Positions 1-9,307 are shown, counted from the stretch's first letter. The stretch: 64,000 nucleotides of DNA from Marinifilum breve (GCF_003202155.1 NZ_QFLI01000006.1:1-64000), one strand, 5' to 3'. Notes: a model not told the origin generated them from the letters alone. Made by a program: numbers and translations.

Positions 1-263
1 GTCAGCGGAAGAGCTCATCAAAAAATTAATTGATGTGTTCCGCCAGCGTGCGAGCTTGTCAAAAAAATAAATGATTACTTCCGCCAGCGTACGGACTCAT
101 CGAAAAAATAATTGATGTGTTCCGTCAGCGGAAGAGCTCATCAAAAAATTAATTAATGTGTTCCGCCGACGTGCGAGCTTGTCAAAAAAATAAATGATCA
201 CTTCCGCCAACGTGCGGACTCATTAAAAAAATAATTGATGTGATCCGTCAGCGGAAGAGCTTG
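1..263. repeat. 41-bp tandem array with a 123-bp higher-order unit
   Basis: Units starting TCCG(C/T)C begin at 39, 80, 121, 162, 203 and 244, exactly 41 bp apart, and a further copy enters from the left edge. Three unit variants (GGAAGAGCTCATC, GTGCGAGCTTGTC, GTACGGACTCATC types) recur in the order A-B-C-A-B-C-A, so the true period is 123 bp. Units of type A contain CATCAA...TTGATG inverted arms and a TCCG...CGGA hairpin. The array breaks off at about 263. No sustained reading frame crosses it, because 41 is not a multiple of three and stops are frequent. Confidence 0.93.
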
Positions 264-316
264 TTTAATATCTGACTATCATTGAATAAAAGTGTATTTT
301 ATTTTCTTGTGGAAAA

Positions 317-1126
317 TTAATCCAGTACAAAATATTCAACTGTTTTAACCAGTAATCTAGGTTGTTCTGCATGAACCCAGTGTCCAGCTTTTGGAACAGT
401 GGTGATTTCGGCATAGGGAAAAATGGTTCGAATCAGCTGATGATCGTCATCGGTGATGTAATTAGAGTTTTCGCCTTTTATAAATAGAACAGGAAAGCCT
501 GTAATTCCTTTTCCTTTCTGAAACTTTTCCTTATCCATCCCATCCATAATTTGTGGCAAATATTCACTAATGGTTTTGATGTTTAGTTTCCAAACAAACT
601 CTTTGTTTTCGTTTCGTTTTAAATTTTTGAGTAGAAATTGTCGTACTCGTTCGCTAGAGATATCTTCAGATAATTTTTGATCGATTTCTGTTCTGCTTTT
701 GTATGCTGACAGATTAAAATTTAGCATGGCCGAAACGATATTTTCATGATCGATTGTTTGTGGAGCGTAATCAGAAATTTTCGTATAATTTTTTGGTGCA
801 ATATCAGCAACAATCAAATTGTTTACTCTTTCAGGGTAATCAGCTGCAAAAAACATTACCGTTTTTCCTCCCATTGAATGACCTAGTAAGCTAGCTTTTT
901 CAATTTTGTGATCATCCATAAACTCCAGTAAATCTTCTTTCAGATCCTCGTAGGTATGCGAATCGGAATGTGGGGAAGCACCATGATTTCTTTGATCTAA
1001 AATATATACTTCGAAATTGTTGCCCAACTCTTTGGCAACACTCAACCAGTTATCCGAAGAGCCATATAATCCGTGAACAATGATTAATGGATATCCTTCT
1101 CCGACTTTTCTATAATTCAACTTCAT
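317..1126 (-). CDS. alpha/beta hydrolase (YbfF-like esterase family)
   Basis: This 269-residue cytosolic protein has the alpha/beta-hydrolase fold pattern: an oxyanion motif HGLYGS near residues 18-23, the nucleophile elbow GHSMGG with Ser84, and a C-terminal AGHWVH motif giving the catalytic His at about 249. It resembles the YbfF/abhydrolase esterases, whose natural substrates are mostly unknown, so only a general ester or acyl-thioester hydrolase role is claimed. It is a single gene. Its start codon lies only 17 bp from a MITE-like element, and the TATCTTTA sequence at 1132-1139 (minus strand) is the only -7-like box before the element, so its promoter may be altered or supplied by the insertion. 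Confidence 0.9.
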   Translation of the reverse strand: MKLNYRKVGEGYPLIIVHGLYGSSDNWLSVAKELGNNFEVYILDQRNHGASPHSDSHTYEDLKEDLLEFMDDHKIEKASLLGHSMGGKTVMFFAADYPERVNNLIVADIAPKNYTKISDYAPQTIDHENIVSAMLNFNLSAYKSRTEIDQKLSEDISSERVRQFLLKNLKRNENKEFVWKLNIKTISEYLPQIMDGMDKEKFQKGKGITGFPVLFIKGENSNYITDDDHQLIRTIFPYAEITTVPKAGHWVHAEQPRLLVKTVEYFVLD

Positions 1127-1142
1127 AATGGTAAAGATATAA

Positions 1143-1409
1143 TAACCTGAGTTCGATTTAAAATATTGTCACAGTTTACAGTGGTTTTGAGTAGAAATTT
1201 TCTCAAATTTTCGAAGGAATATCGGGATATTTCGAGGTGATTTGAGGAAGTTTATGCCAAAAGCATGTAAATTCTTTGAAAAATCATTTTCATCCAATCT
1301 TTACATTAAAAACTCTTCAAAATATCCCGATATTCTTTCAGTTTTTTAAAAACAAATCTTGAATAAATCTGATTTTCTGTGTCGGATATTTTAAATCGAA
1401 CTCAGGTTA
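1143..1409. mobile_element. MITE-like element, 267 bp, perfect 24-bp terminal inverted repeats
   Basis: The ends at 1143-1166 and 1386-1409 are perfect 24-bp inverted repeats containing AACCTGAGTTCGATTTAA. A second, nested pair of 16-bp inverted repeats lies at 1217-1232 and 1320-1335 around ATATCGGGATAT. There is no ORF of useful size. The ends carry TA at the outer boundary, compatible with a TA target duplication as made by IS630/Tc1-mariner elements, but no longer target duplication is visible. The size and lack of coding capacity fit a non-autonomous miniature element. Its parent transposase is not in the window. Confidence 0.82.
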
Positions 1410-1432
1410 CCAGATAATTAGATTGCAAAAAG

Positions 1433-1457
1433 AAAGGGTACCGTGCTGGCACCCTTT
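1433..1457 (-). terminator. pdxJ terminator
   Basis: The arms AAAGGGT (1433-1439) and ACCCTTT (1451-1457) form a hairpin just past the pdxJ stop codon. On the minus strand it is followed by a T-rich stretch, which fits intrinsic termination and separates pdxJ from the hydrolase gene. Confidence 0.8.
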
Positions 1458-1477
1458 AAAAATATATCTTGTAAATA

Positions 1478-2191
1478 TTATTTAAGACATTTTTTATACA
1501 TCTGTACGGTGTTTTCCAAGCCAAAGTACAAAGCATCAGAAATTAGAGCATGACCAATCGAAACTTCAGCCAAATTTGGAATTTCCTGATAAAAATATTG
1601 AAGGTTTTCCAAACTTAAATCGTGACCAGCATTAATTTCAAGACCTAATTCGTGGGCTCTTTTTGCAGCAGTAACAAATGGACGAATAGCTGCTTCTTTA
1701 TCTTCAGGATATTCTGTTGCGTATGGTTCTGTATATAATTCAATACGATCAGTTCCTGTTGCTACAGCACCTTCAACATTTGCTAAATTGGTATCAACAA
1801 AAATCGAAGTTCGGATTCCTGCAGCTTTAAATTGAGAAATAATTCCAATTAAAAGATCTTTGTTCTTTACCGTATCCCAACCTGCATTTGAAGTGATGGC
1901 TTCTGGTGGATCCGGAACCAAGGTAACTTGTTCTGGTTTTACCTCAAGAACTAAATCGATAAAATCTTGCGAAGGATACCCTTCAATATTGAATTCGGTA
2001 GTTACCAATGGTTTTAAATCCCTAACATCTTGATAGCGAATATGTCTCTCATCTGGACGCGGATGAACGGTAATTCCTTCTGCACCAAAACGTTCGCAGT
2101 TAACAGCTGCTTCGCAAACATTAGGAGTATTGCCACCGCGGGCATTTCGTAATGTTGCAATTTTGTTTATATTTACACTAAGTCTAGTCAT
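1478..2191 (-). CDS. pdxJ: pyridoxine 5'-phosphate synthase
   Basis: PdxJ condenses 1-deoxyxylulose 5-phosphate with 3-amino-2-oxopropyl phosphate to make pyridoxine 5'-phosphate in the DXP-dependent vitamin B6 pathway. The 237-residue protein matches the family length and starts with the characteristic [14 protein letters not shown] segment, followed by the [10 protein letters not shown] active-site stretch (His43 region) and the late INAGHDLS and [11 protein letters not shown] motifs of the TIM barrel. It is cytosolic and diverges from the CBS-domain gene. A TATTTTTG -7 box lies upstream, and a hairpin terminator follows it. The assignment is secure. Confidence 0.97.
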   Translation of the reverse strand: MTRLSVNINKIATLRNARGGNTPNVCEAAVNCERFGAEGITVHPRPDERHIRYQDVRDLKPLVTTEFNIEGYPSQDFIDLVLEVKPEQVTLVPDPPEAITSNAGWDTVKNKDLLIGIISQFKAAGIRTSIFVDTNLANVEGAVATGTDRIELYTEPYATEYPEDKEAAIRPFVTAAKRAHELGLEINAGHDLSLENLQYFYQEIPNLAEVSIGHALISDALYFGLENTVQMYKKCLK

Positions 2192-2263
2192 TTTAATAGA
2201 ATCTTAATTGATTAAAATGTAAGGTAAGCGCAGTTTAAAAATCGTAACTCATTTACCTATCGG

Positions 2264-2271
2264 CAAAAATA
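2264..2271 (-). promoter_or_regulatory. pdxJ -7 box
   Basis: On the minus strand this reads TATTTTTG, matching the Bacteroidota -7 consensus TAnnTTTG, about 70 bp before pdxJ. A clear -33 TTG at the usual spacing was not found. Confidence 0.5.
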
Positions 2272-2296
2272 TAAGTAATTCCTAGAAAAACTATTT

Positions 2297-2962
2297 ATGA
2301 TCGCAAAAGATTTAATTTCTGATGTAGTTCCTGTTTTAAGGGAAACGGATACTGGAATTCAGGCACTAAACTGGATGGAGATTTTTCGTGTATCTCATTT
2401 GCCAATTGTGAAAGGAGATGAGTTTTTGGGTTTGATATCGGATAATGATATCTATGACCTAAATCAGGCAGAGGAGCCAATAGGAAAGCAAAAGTTGTCT
2501 TTGTTTAGCCCATATGTAATGGAAAATCACCATATATATGATGTTATTGAGATTATATCACGACTTAAACTTACCGTAATTCCCGTTTTAGAAGACGAAA
2601 AAACATATGTGGGCCTAATTACGCTTAATGATTTAATGCAATATATCGAAAGGATTTATTCCGTTCGAGAGCCAGGAGGTATTATTGTGTTGGATCTTAA
2701 TTCAGTCGACTATTCTCTTAGCGAGATTTCAAGAATTATTGAAAGTAACGATGCAAAAATTTTAAGCTTGTATGTGAAGTCTGCGACTGATTCCAGGAAG
2801 ATAGAGCTCACCATAAAAATAAATCGTAGCAACCTAACCTCAATAATTCAAACTTTTTTACGTTACGATTATACGATAAAGACTACTTATGTGCGCGAAG
2901 ATGATATGAAGGACATGTTAGAGGATCGTTACAATTCGTTCATGCGATTTCTGAACATCTGA
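2297..2962 (+). CDS. CBS-domain pair protein
   Basis: The 221-residue soluble protein has two CBS motifs in residues 1-125 (for example the LPIVKGDEFLGLISDNDIYDL and IPVLEDEKTYVGLITLNDLM stretches), which together form a Bateman module that usually binds adenosyl nucleotides. Residues of about 135-200 look like an ACT-type beta-alpha-beta module, with the pattern GGIIVLDL...YSLSEISRIIESNDAKILSLYV. The arrangement is common in Bacteroidota next to pdxJ and nadK and suggests a ligand-sensing regulator, but the ligand and target are unknown. It is transcribed toward nadK, 130 bp away. Confidence 0.85.
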   Translation: MIAKDLISDVVPVLRETDTGIQALNWMEIFRVSHLPIVKGDEFLGLISDNDIYDLNQAEEPIGKQKLSLFSPYVMENHHIYDVIEIISRLKLTVIPVLEDEKTYVGLITLNDLMQYIERIYSVREPGGIIVLDLNSVDYSLSEISRIIESNDAKILSLYVKSATDSRKIELTIKINRSNLTSIIQTFLRYDYTIKTTYVREDDMKDMLEDRYNSFMRFLNI

Positions 2963-3015
2963 TTTAAATCTTCAAATCTTTATTGAATTAAGTTTTCCGA
3001 ACAAGAGAAACTTTT

Positions 3016-3023
3016 ATATTTGC
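3016..3023 (+). promoter_or_regulatory. nadK -7 box
   Basis: TATATTTG matches TAnnTTTG exactly. Transcription would begin at about 3030, leaving a leader of roughly 60 nt to the chosen nadK start. Confidence 0.6.
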
Positions 3024-3092
3024 TTTTACGGATATTGAATGCGTTTATGTGTGCAATTGTCTGTGAAAATCAATAAAACAAACACAAACCGG

Positions 3093-3977
3093 ATGAAAAT
3101 AGCTCTTTTTGGTCGACTTTTTAATGAAAGTTTTACCGATAGCTTTAAACTCATGTTCGATGAGTTTGCCAAACACAATGTGGAGGTAGACATATATGAA
3201 CCATTTTACGATTTTTTAATTCGTGAAATCAATTTTAAACCACCCGTTAATGGATACTACAAGGGGTGTGATGATTTGAATAAAGATGTAGATTTCGTTT
3301 TCTCTATTGGAGGAGATGGAACTTTTCTTGAAGCTGTGACCATTGTTCGTGATGCAGGAATTCCTATTGTGGGGATCAATAGTGGTAGATTAGGATTTAT
3401 GGCAGATATTGCCCAGGATGAAATTCCACAGGCATTATCAGACATTTTTGAGGGGAATTATACCATCGAGGAAAGGAGCTTGCTTCAATTGGAAACCTCA
3501 AAGAACGGATTGTTTCCTGAATTCAATTATGCACTTAATGAGTTTACCGTGCATAAGACTGATACAGCCTCAATGATTACCATTCATACCTATCTGAATA
3601 ATGAATATTTGAACTCTTATTGGGCTGATGGGTTAATTATTGCTACGCCAACGGGTTCAACAGCATATTCATTGAGTGTTGGTGGGCCAATATTAATTCC
3701 TAATACACAGAATTTTATTATTTCTCCCATATCACCTCATAACTTAACGGTTCGTCCTATTGTAGTGCCAAACTATCACGAAATTACATTAAAGGTAGAG
3801 GGGAGAAGTGATAGCTATCTAGCTTCCTTGGATTCTCGTTCGTGTACATTTGATTCTTCAATTGAACTTAAAATAAAAAAATCAGATTTTAAAATCAGAG
3901 TTTTAAAATTGAGAACTCACAGCTTTTACGGAACCTTGCGCAATAAGCTAATGTGGGGCGTTGATAAACGTAATTAA
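3093..3977 (+). CDS. nadK: NAD kinase
   Basis: NadK phosphorylates NAD to NADP with ATP or polyphosphate in the cytosol. From the ATG at 3093 the product is 294 residues, the usual length. It shows the diagnostic GGDGT motif (residues 73-77), the GINSGRLGFMAD segment and the TPTGSTAYSLSVGGPI nucleotide-binding stretch. An in-frame ATG at 3039 would add 18 residues unlike the family N-terminus, and the promoter box at 3016-3023 leaves room for an untranslated leader, so the internal start MKIALFGR is preferred. It sits between the CBS protein and the outer-membrane assembly cluster. Confidence 0.95.
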   Translation: MKIALFGRLFNESFTDSFKLMFDEFAKHNVEVDIYEPFYDFLIREINFKPPVNGYYKGCDDLNKDVDFVFSIGGDGTFLEAVTIVRDAGIPIVGINSGRLGFMADIAQDEIPQALSDIFEGNYTIEERSLLQLETSKNGLFPEFNYALNEFTVHKTDTASMITIHTYLNNEYLNSYWADGLIIATPTGSTAYSLSVGGPILIPNTQNFIISPISPHNLTVRPIVVPNYHEITLKVEGRSDSYLASLDSRSCTFDSSIELKIKKSDFKIRVLKLRTHSFYGTLRNKLMWGVDKRN

Positions 3978-4070
3978 TAATCTAAGTAATACTGTTTTTC
4001 ATTTTAACAAAATTTAACTCGATAGGCATTATATTTTACCCCTGAAATAAGGATTTTTAAGATTATATGT

Positions 4071-4078
4071 TACTTTTG
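4071..4078 (+). promoter_or_regulatory. candidate -7 box for the DUF6089-uppS-bamA run
   Basis: TACTTTTG fits TAnnTTTG. It precedes a series of closely spaced genes on the plus strand up to murI and would give a leader of about 95 nt before the start at 4186. Confidence 0.5.
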
Positions 4079-4185
4079 TAGCTTGTGAATGAAATTTGGG
4101 AGAATACATCCTGTTTCAACAGGGCATTAAAGCGATATGCAAGGCTCTCAAATCAATTTTACAGGTGAAAAACAAACTTGTTTTT

Positions 4186-4851
4186 ATGCGCAGACTGATT
4201 TTTGGTATACTTTTTTTTGTCGTTTGTAATTCGGCATTTTCGCAAACCAAAGCAGAATTAGGTTTTTATGGAGGAGCAGCCTACTACATGGGTGATATAA
4301 ACCATACCTATCATTTTTATTCAAGTTCTGTGGCAATTGGAGGAATATATAGGTACAATTTCAATCCCAGATATTCTTTAAGAGCAAGTATGTTGTTTTC
4401 TGGATTAAAGGGAGAAGATAAAGATTTTAAGAATCAATATCAGCGAAATAGAGGCGCTTCTTTTGATACCGATGTGGTTGACTTGTCTTTACAAGCAGAA
4501 TTTAATTTTCAGCCATTTTGGTCTCCGGGAAAATCAAGAACCAAAAAGTTGGTTCCCTATGTAACGGCAGGTATCGGGTATATCGCACCAAGTAGTACTG
4601 AGTCATCCTTTACCATCCCAATGGGAGCAGGATTTAAATATAACCTGGGAGGAAGATGGACTGCGGCATTAGAATGGAGTTTTAGGAAAACATTCACCGA
4701 TAATTTGGATCACTTGGATGATCCTCATAGTTTAAACAAAAGCAATTTAATGCACAATAACGATTGGGCATCCTTCTTTGGAATCATGTTTAGTTATAAA
4801 CTATTTCCAGATAATGAAGAATGTCATTCATACGGTCGATTTGTTAAGTAA
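4186..4851 (+). CDS. outer-membrane beta-barrel protein, DUF6089-type
   Basis: This 221-residue exported protein has a signal peptide (MRRLIFGILFFVVCNSAFSQ) and then alternating amphipathic, glycine- and aromatic-rich strands such as GFYGGAAYYMGDINHTY and AGIGYIAPSS, as in small OmpA-type barrels. Proteins of this type are found directly upstream of uppS and bamA in many Bacteroidota; the function is unknown. The start at 4186 is chosen because it opens the signal peptide. The in-frame ATG at 4096 adds 30 residues without signal character. Only 3 bp separate its stop from uppS, so the two are translated from one transcript. Confidence 0.87.
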   Translation: MRRLIFGILFFVVCNSAFSQTKAELGFYGGAAYYMGDINHTYHFYSSSVAIGGIYRYNFNPRYSLRASMLFSGLKGEDKDFKNQYQRNRGASFDTDVVDLSLQAEFNFQPFWSPGKSRTKKLVPYVTAGIGYIAPSSTESSFTIPMGAGFKYNLGGRWTAALEWSFRKTFTDNLDHLDDPHSLNKSNLMHNNDWASFFGIMFSYKLFPDNEECHSYGRFVK

Positions 4852-4854
4852 TAT

Positions 4855-5601
4855 ATGTCATTCAAAGAAAAGATTATAAAAGAAAAATTGCCTTCTCACT
4901 TGGCAATAATTATGGATGGTAATGGTCGCTGGGCAAAAATGCGTGGCGAGCATAGAATTGTAGGCCATCAGAATGGCGTTGAAGCGGTAAGACAAACTGT
5001 AGAAGGAGCCGCAGAATTAGGAATTTCTTACCTAACCCTTTATGCATTTTCAACTGAAAATTGGAATCGCCCACAGGATGAGGTTCTTGGGTTGATGTCT
5101 TTGTTGGTTGAGGCGATTGAGAACGAAACTCCAACTTTAATGAAGAACAATGTTCGATTAAAGGCGATTGGGAATCTTGATAGTTTGCCAGAGGAGGTAA
5201 GAGAGAAATTGAATGGAACCATCAATACGACATCGGTAAATACTGGATTGACTTTAGTCTTGGCCTTGAGTTATAGCTCAAGATGGGAAATTGTGAATGC
5301 GGTTAAGTCAATTGCTGATAAAGTATCTGATGGGAAAATATCTTCAGAAGATATAGACGATTCAATTTTTGAAAATCACTTGACTACAGCTGGTATTCCT
5401 GATCCTGAGTTAATGATTAGAACCAGTGGGGAAACAAGAATTAGTAATTTCTTGTTATGGCAATTGGCTTATGCCGAATTGTATTTTACCGAATTGTTTT
5501 GGCCTGATTTTGATAAGGAAGAATTGTACAAAGCATTGTATAGTTATCAAAACAGAGAACGCAGGTTTGGTAAAACAAGTGAACAGTTAACAGATAATTA
5601 A
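4855..5601 (+). CDS. uppS: undecaprenyl diphosphate synthase (isoprenyl transferase)
   Basis: UppS adds isopentenyl units to farnesyl diphosphate in cis to make the C55 lipid carrier for peptidoglycan and surface glycans. The 248-residue sequence has the invariant [12 protein letters not shown] motif (catalytic Asp21), the YAFSTENW segment and the C-terminal RTSGE...[14 protein letters not shown] block. Length is typical of the family. It is the second gene in the DUF6089-uppS-bamA-ompH group and lies 24 bp before bamA, coupling lipid-carrier synthesis with outer-membrane assembly genes. Confidence 0.97.
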   Translation: MSFKEKIIKEKLPSHLAIIMDGNGRWAKMRGEHRIVGHQNGVEAVRQTVEGAAELGISYLTLYAFSTENWNRPQDEVLGLMSLLVEAIENETPTLMKNNVRLKAIGNLDSLPEEVREKLNGTINTTSVNTGLTLVLALSYSSRWEIVNAVKSIADKVSDGKISSEDIDDSIFENHLTTAGIPDPELMIRTSGETRISNFLLWQLAYAELYFTELFWPDFDKEELYKALYSYQNRERRFGKTSEQLTDN

Positions 5602-5625
5602 GAATTAACCATTATAAGCTAAGTA

Positions 5626-8139
5626 ATGATTAAACGATTAACTTTTATTTTAACCCTTTTTATAAGTTTTACTGCGATAGCGCAGGAAACCGATACGATT
5701 TACAATCCAGCTCTTTACTACAACTCCCCTAAAACTTATGAATTGGGTGGTGTAACAGTTTCAGGAGTAAAACATTTGGAAACTAACGTACTCGTACAAA
5801 TATCAGGATTGCGTGTTGGATCTCAGCTAGAAGTGCCTGGAGAAAAGGTTACTAAGGCAGTTAATAAATTGTATAAGCAAGGTTTGTTTTCTGATATTCA
5901 GATTACAGCAACAAAGTTAATTGATAAGCAGATTTATTTAAACATTCACTTGCAAGAAAGACCTAGATTATCGGAGGTAAATTATAATGGTACCTCTAAA
6001 AGTGAGACCAATAAAATTAAGGAAAGGTTAAAACTTCAGAAAGGAACTCAGGTTACCGATTATATGATCTCAAACATTAATACTATTGTTGGTAACTACT
6101 TTAAAGAAAAAGGATTCTATAATGTAGATGTTAATGTTTTACAGAGGGATGATCCAAATGAGGCAAATAGTGTGATTTTGGATATCAATATGGATAGAAA
6201 TAATAAGATTAAGATTAAGAATATCTTCATAGAAGGTAATGGGGCTCTTTCCGATAAAAAGGTAAAGAAAGCCATAAAAGGATCCAAAGAAAAACGATTA
6301 AGAAACTTCTTTAAATCATCTAAATACATTGAAGAAAAGTGGTATGAGGATAAGATTGGCTTGATTACCAAATATAATGAAGAAGGTTATAGAGATGCGA
6401 TTATCATTTCTGATAGTATTGAACAAGTTTCTGAAGACAGGGTTAATCTGTATTTAAAGCTAAAAGAGGGAAATCAGTATTTCTTTAATGATATTACTTG
6501 GGTTGGGAATACTGTTTACACTAGTTATGATTTGGATAGAGTTCTTAAGGTTAAGCAGGGTGATGTCTATAATCAGAGCTACCTGAATGAGCGATTAAGA
6601 GAAGATGATGATGCGGTAAGTAACTTATATTTAGATAATGGTTATTTATTCTTTAATGTAAATCCGGTTGAGAGAGTAATTGGGAAAGACTCTATTAATA
6701 TCGAAATGCGAATGGTTGAGGGTAAGCAAGCTACAATTGACCGTGTTAATATTGTTGGTAATACAAAAACTCATGAGCATGTTGCTCGAAGAGAGTTGTA
6801 TACTTACCCTGGAGAATTATTTAGTAAGTCTGATATCATCCGTTCTGTGCGAGAGTTAGCACAGCTTGGTCATTTCGATCCTGAAGCAATAAATCCGGAT
6901 ATAAAGCCACATCCAGAAAGTGGAACTGTAGATATTACATATGAATTGGCTGAAAAAGCAAACGATCAAATTGAACTTTCAGGAGGTTGGGGTGCTGGTA
7001 TGATTATCGGTACAGTAGGATTACGTTTCTCTAACTTCTCTATTCGTAATATATTTAATAAGGAAGCTTGGAGTCCACTACCAACTGGTGATGGTCAGAC
7101 ATTAAGTATTCGTGCTCAAACAAATGGATCTTATTATAACTCATACAGCTTATCATTTACAGAGCCATGGTTAGGTGGTAAAAAACCTACATCATTGAGT
7201 ACATCAATTTATTATTCGCAACAAACTGGGTTTAATCGTAACGCATATTACTACTCTCAAGGTTCTGATCGATTTGATACAGGACAGAGTCAAAAGATTT
7301 TTGGGGCTAGTGTTGGATTGGCTCGTCGTTTGAAATGGCCAGATGATTATTTCTCTTTGTATAATGAAGTAAGCTATCAAAATTTTAGGCTAAAAAACTG
7401 GCAGTACTATTTAATTTCGGATGGAACTTCAAATAACTTTAGCTTCACGACTACATTGTCTAGAAGCTCTATAGATAACCCATTATATACGCGTAGAGGT
7501 TCTTCTTTCTCTTTGAGTTTAAAATTCACACCTCCATATTCTTTATTTGAAGATTTGGATTATGAAAGAGCGGCAGATGATGAAAGATATAAGTGGATAG
7601 AATACCATAAGTGGGTTTTTAAGGGGAAGATGTATAATGGATTGCTACCTAAAAATGACAAATTAGTACTTTATACAGGAGCTGAATTTGGATATTTAGG
7701 ATATTACGATAAGGACAAAAGATCACCATTTGAAGGTTTTGAAGTTGGTGGAGATGGTATGTCGGGTTATAGCATGTATGGTAGTGATAATATAGGGGTA
7801 AGGGGTTATGAAAATGGTTCTTTAACTCCAATTCAAGCCAATGGTAGACGTTTGGGGGGTAATGTTTACTCTAAACTTACTGCTGAGGTTAGGTATCCAT
7901 TATCATTAAGTCAATCAGCTACTATTTATGCATTAGCATTTGCAGAGGCTGGTAACGCCTGGTATGATTTTGAAGATGTTCAACCATTTAACCTTAAACG
8001 TTCGGCGGGACTTGGTTTAAGAATATTCTTACCAATGTTTGGACTTCTTGGAATTGATTGGGCTTATGGTTTTGATGAAGCTAATCTACCTGGACAAAAC
8101 GGTAGTCAGTTCCATTTTGTAATTGGTCAACAATTTTAA
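5626..8139 (+). CDS. bamA: outer membrane protein assembly factor BamA
   Basis: BamA is the Omp85-family pore that folds barrels into the outer membrane. The 837-residue protein has a signal peptide ending near residue 19 (AIAQ), a long POTRA region of about residues 35-435 with repeats such as VSGVKHLETNVLVQISGL and IVGNTKTHEHVARRELYTYPGE, and a C-terminal barrel from roughly 450. It includes the lid-loop VRGYENGSL motif (the VRGF/Y-G signature) and ends with an aromatic residue (GQQF). It is followed by two Skp-like chaperone genes, the standard Bacteroidota order. Confidence 0.97.
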   Translation: MIKRLTFILTLFISFTAIAQETDTIYNPALYYNSPKTYELGGVTVSGVKHLETNVLVQISGLRVGSQLEVPGEKVTKAVNKLYKQGLFSDIQITATKLIDKQIYLNIHLQERPRLSEVNYNGTSKSETNKIKERLKLQKGTQVTDYMISNINTIVGNYFKEKGFYNVDVNVLQRDDPNEANSVILDINMDRNNKIKIKNIFIEGNGALSDKKVKKAIKGSKEKRLRNFFKSSKYIEEKWYEDKIGLITKYNEEGYRDAIIISDSIEQVSEDRVNLYLKLKEGNQYFFNDITWVGNTVYTSYDLDRVLKVKQGDVYNQSYLNERLREDDDAVSNLYLDNGYLFFNVNPVERVIGKDSINIEMRMVEGKQATIDRVNIVGNTKTHEHVARRELYTYPGELFSKSDIIRSVRELAQLGHFDPEAINPDIKPHPESGTVDITYELAEKANDQIELSGGWGAGMIIGTVGLRFSNFSIRNIFNKEAWSPLPTGDGQTLSIRAQTNGSYYNSYSLSFTEPWLGGKKPTSLSTSIYYSQQTGFNRNAYYYSQGSDRFDTGQSQKIFGASVGLARRLKWPDDYFSLYNEVSYQNFRLKNWQYYLISDGTSNNFSFTTTLSRSSIDNPLYTRRGSSFSLSLKFTPPYSLFEDLDYERAADDERYKWIEYHKWVFKGKMYNGLLPKNDKLVLYTGAEFGYLGYYDKDKRSPFEGFEVGGDGMSGYSMYGSDNIGVRGYENGSLTPIQANGRRLGGNVYSKLTAEVRYPLSLSQSATIYALAFAEAGNAWYDFEDVQPFNLKRSAGLGLRIFLPMFGLLGIDWAYGFDEANLPGQNGSQFHFVIGQQF

Positions 8140-8214
8140 CATATTTTAAGAGTTGAGTATTGACTCCTCGTGTATTTTAGCTTAATTTAGAGTTTGTTTG
8201 AAAAAAGCATTAAT

Positions 8215-8736
8215 ATGAAACGAATCATCTTATTGATAATAGTCTTGGTAGTTTGTATAGGAGAATCATATTCTCAACAACGCTATGGATTTGTCGATAC
8301 GGAATATATCTTAAATAAGATACCTGATTATAAAAATGCGCAGGAGCAATTGGATCAATTTTCTCAAAAATGGCAAAATGAAATTGAAAGTGTTGCAACT
8401 GAAATTAAGGAATTACATGCAAAATTTAGAGCTGATGAGGTTTTTCTATCATCAGAAATGAAAGCAAAAAGAGAAAAGGAAATTCACGATAAAGAAGTGT
8501 TAGCGCAAAAATTACAGCAAAAATACTTTGGTAGAAATGGTGAACTTTATAAAAAAAGACAAGAATTAATGAAGCCTATCCAGGATGATATCTATGAAGC
8601 AATCAAGGAGATAGCGAAGTCTGGAAGTTATGGTATGATTATTGATCGTGCTAATGGGCCAACAATTATATACAGCAATGCAAAATTTGATTTAAGCGAT
8701 AAAGTGCTGTATAAATTAGGTATAAGAACTAAATAA
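8215..8736 (+). CDS. OmpH/Skp-family periplasmic chaperone (first of two)
   Basis: The 173-residue protein has a signal peptide (IILLIIVLVVCIGESYS), a short beta strand RYGFVDTEYIL, a long charged helical region of about residues 35-125 that would form the Skp tentacles, and the C-terminal YGMIIDRANGPTIIYSN strand. Skp holds unfolded outer-membrane proteins on the way to BamA. An in-frame TTG at 8194 adds seven residues, but the ATG at 8215 begins the signal peptide directly and is preferred. It lies 75 bp after bamA and 29 bp before its paralogue. Confidence 0.93.
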   Translation: MKRIILLIIVLVVCIGESYSQQRYGFVDTEYILNKIPDYKNAQEQLDQFSQKWQNEIESVATEIKELHAKFRADEVFLSSEMKAKREKEIHDKEVLAQKLQQKYFGRNGELYKKRQELMKPIQDDIYEAIKEIAKSGSYGMIIDRANGPTIIYSNAKFDLSDKVLYKLGIRTK

Positions 8737-8765
8737 ATATCAAATAAAAACTAACTGAGTATACT

Positions 8766-9281
8766 ATGAGACAATTTTTAAAAGTAACATTAGTAGCCGC
8801 TTTCCTTCTTACAGGAGCTAACTTATTTGCACAAACTGTAAAATTAGGACATATTGATTCAAATGAATTATTGTCTATAATGCCAGAAAAGGAGCAAGCT
8901 CAAAAGCAAATACAAGCAAAAGCAGAAGAGTACGATAAACAAATTCAGGAAATGAAGGCTGAGTATCAAAAATTAGCTCAAGCATATATTGCCGCAAGAG
9001 AAACTTTAACTGAAGAAGTTCGAGCTATTAAAGAAAAGGAAATTCAAGATCTTCAAAACCGTATGCAAACTTTTGATGGTTTTGCACAACAAGAACTACA
9101 AAAAACACAGAATGAATTATTGAGACCTATTTTCGACAAAGCATCGAAAGCAATTAAGGATGTTGGTGCTGAAAATGGTTTTACTTATATCCTAGATATA
9201 AGTACTGGTGTTATCTTATTTCATGCAGATAATAGTACAGATGTTATGCCATTGGTAAAAGCTAAATTAGGTCTACAATAG
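8766..9281 (+). CDS. OmpH/Skp-family periplasmic chaperone (second of two)
   Basis: The 171-residue paralogue of the preceding gene has a signal peptide ending at LFAQ, the conserved KLGHIDSNELLSIMPEK start of the mature domain, a coiled-coil stretch rich in Gln, Lys and Glu at residues 45-120, and the GFTYILDISTGVILF closing strand. Having two Skp proteins in tandem after bamA is usual in the phylum; whether they form mixed trimers is not known from sequence. A strong terminator follows, ending the uppS-bamA transcription unit before murI. Confidence 0.93.
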   Translation: MRQFLKVTLVAAFLLTGANLFAQTVKLGHIDSNELLSIMPEKEQAQKQIQAKAEEYDKQIQEMKAEYQKLAQAYIAARETLTEEVRAIKEKEIQDLQNRMQTFDGFAQQELQKTQNELLRPIFDKASKAIKDVGAENGFTYILDISTGVILFHADNSTDVMPLVKAKLGLQ

Positions 9282-9307
9282 ATATTCGTATCAAGATATT
9301 TTAGATA

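Noticed and set aside
3039-3092. Upstream in-frame extension of nadK
   Set aside because: The added 18 residues do not match the NAD kinase N-terminus, whereas the start at 3093 begins at the conserved MKIALFGR.
4096-4185. Upstream in-frame extension of the DUF6089-type gene
   Set aside because: It would place 30 non-signal residues ahead of a clear signal peptide; the start at 4186 is better.
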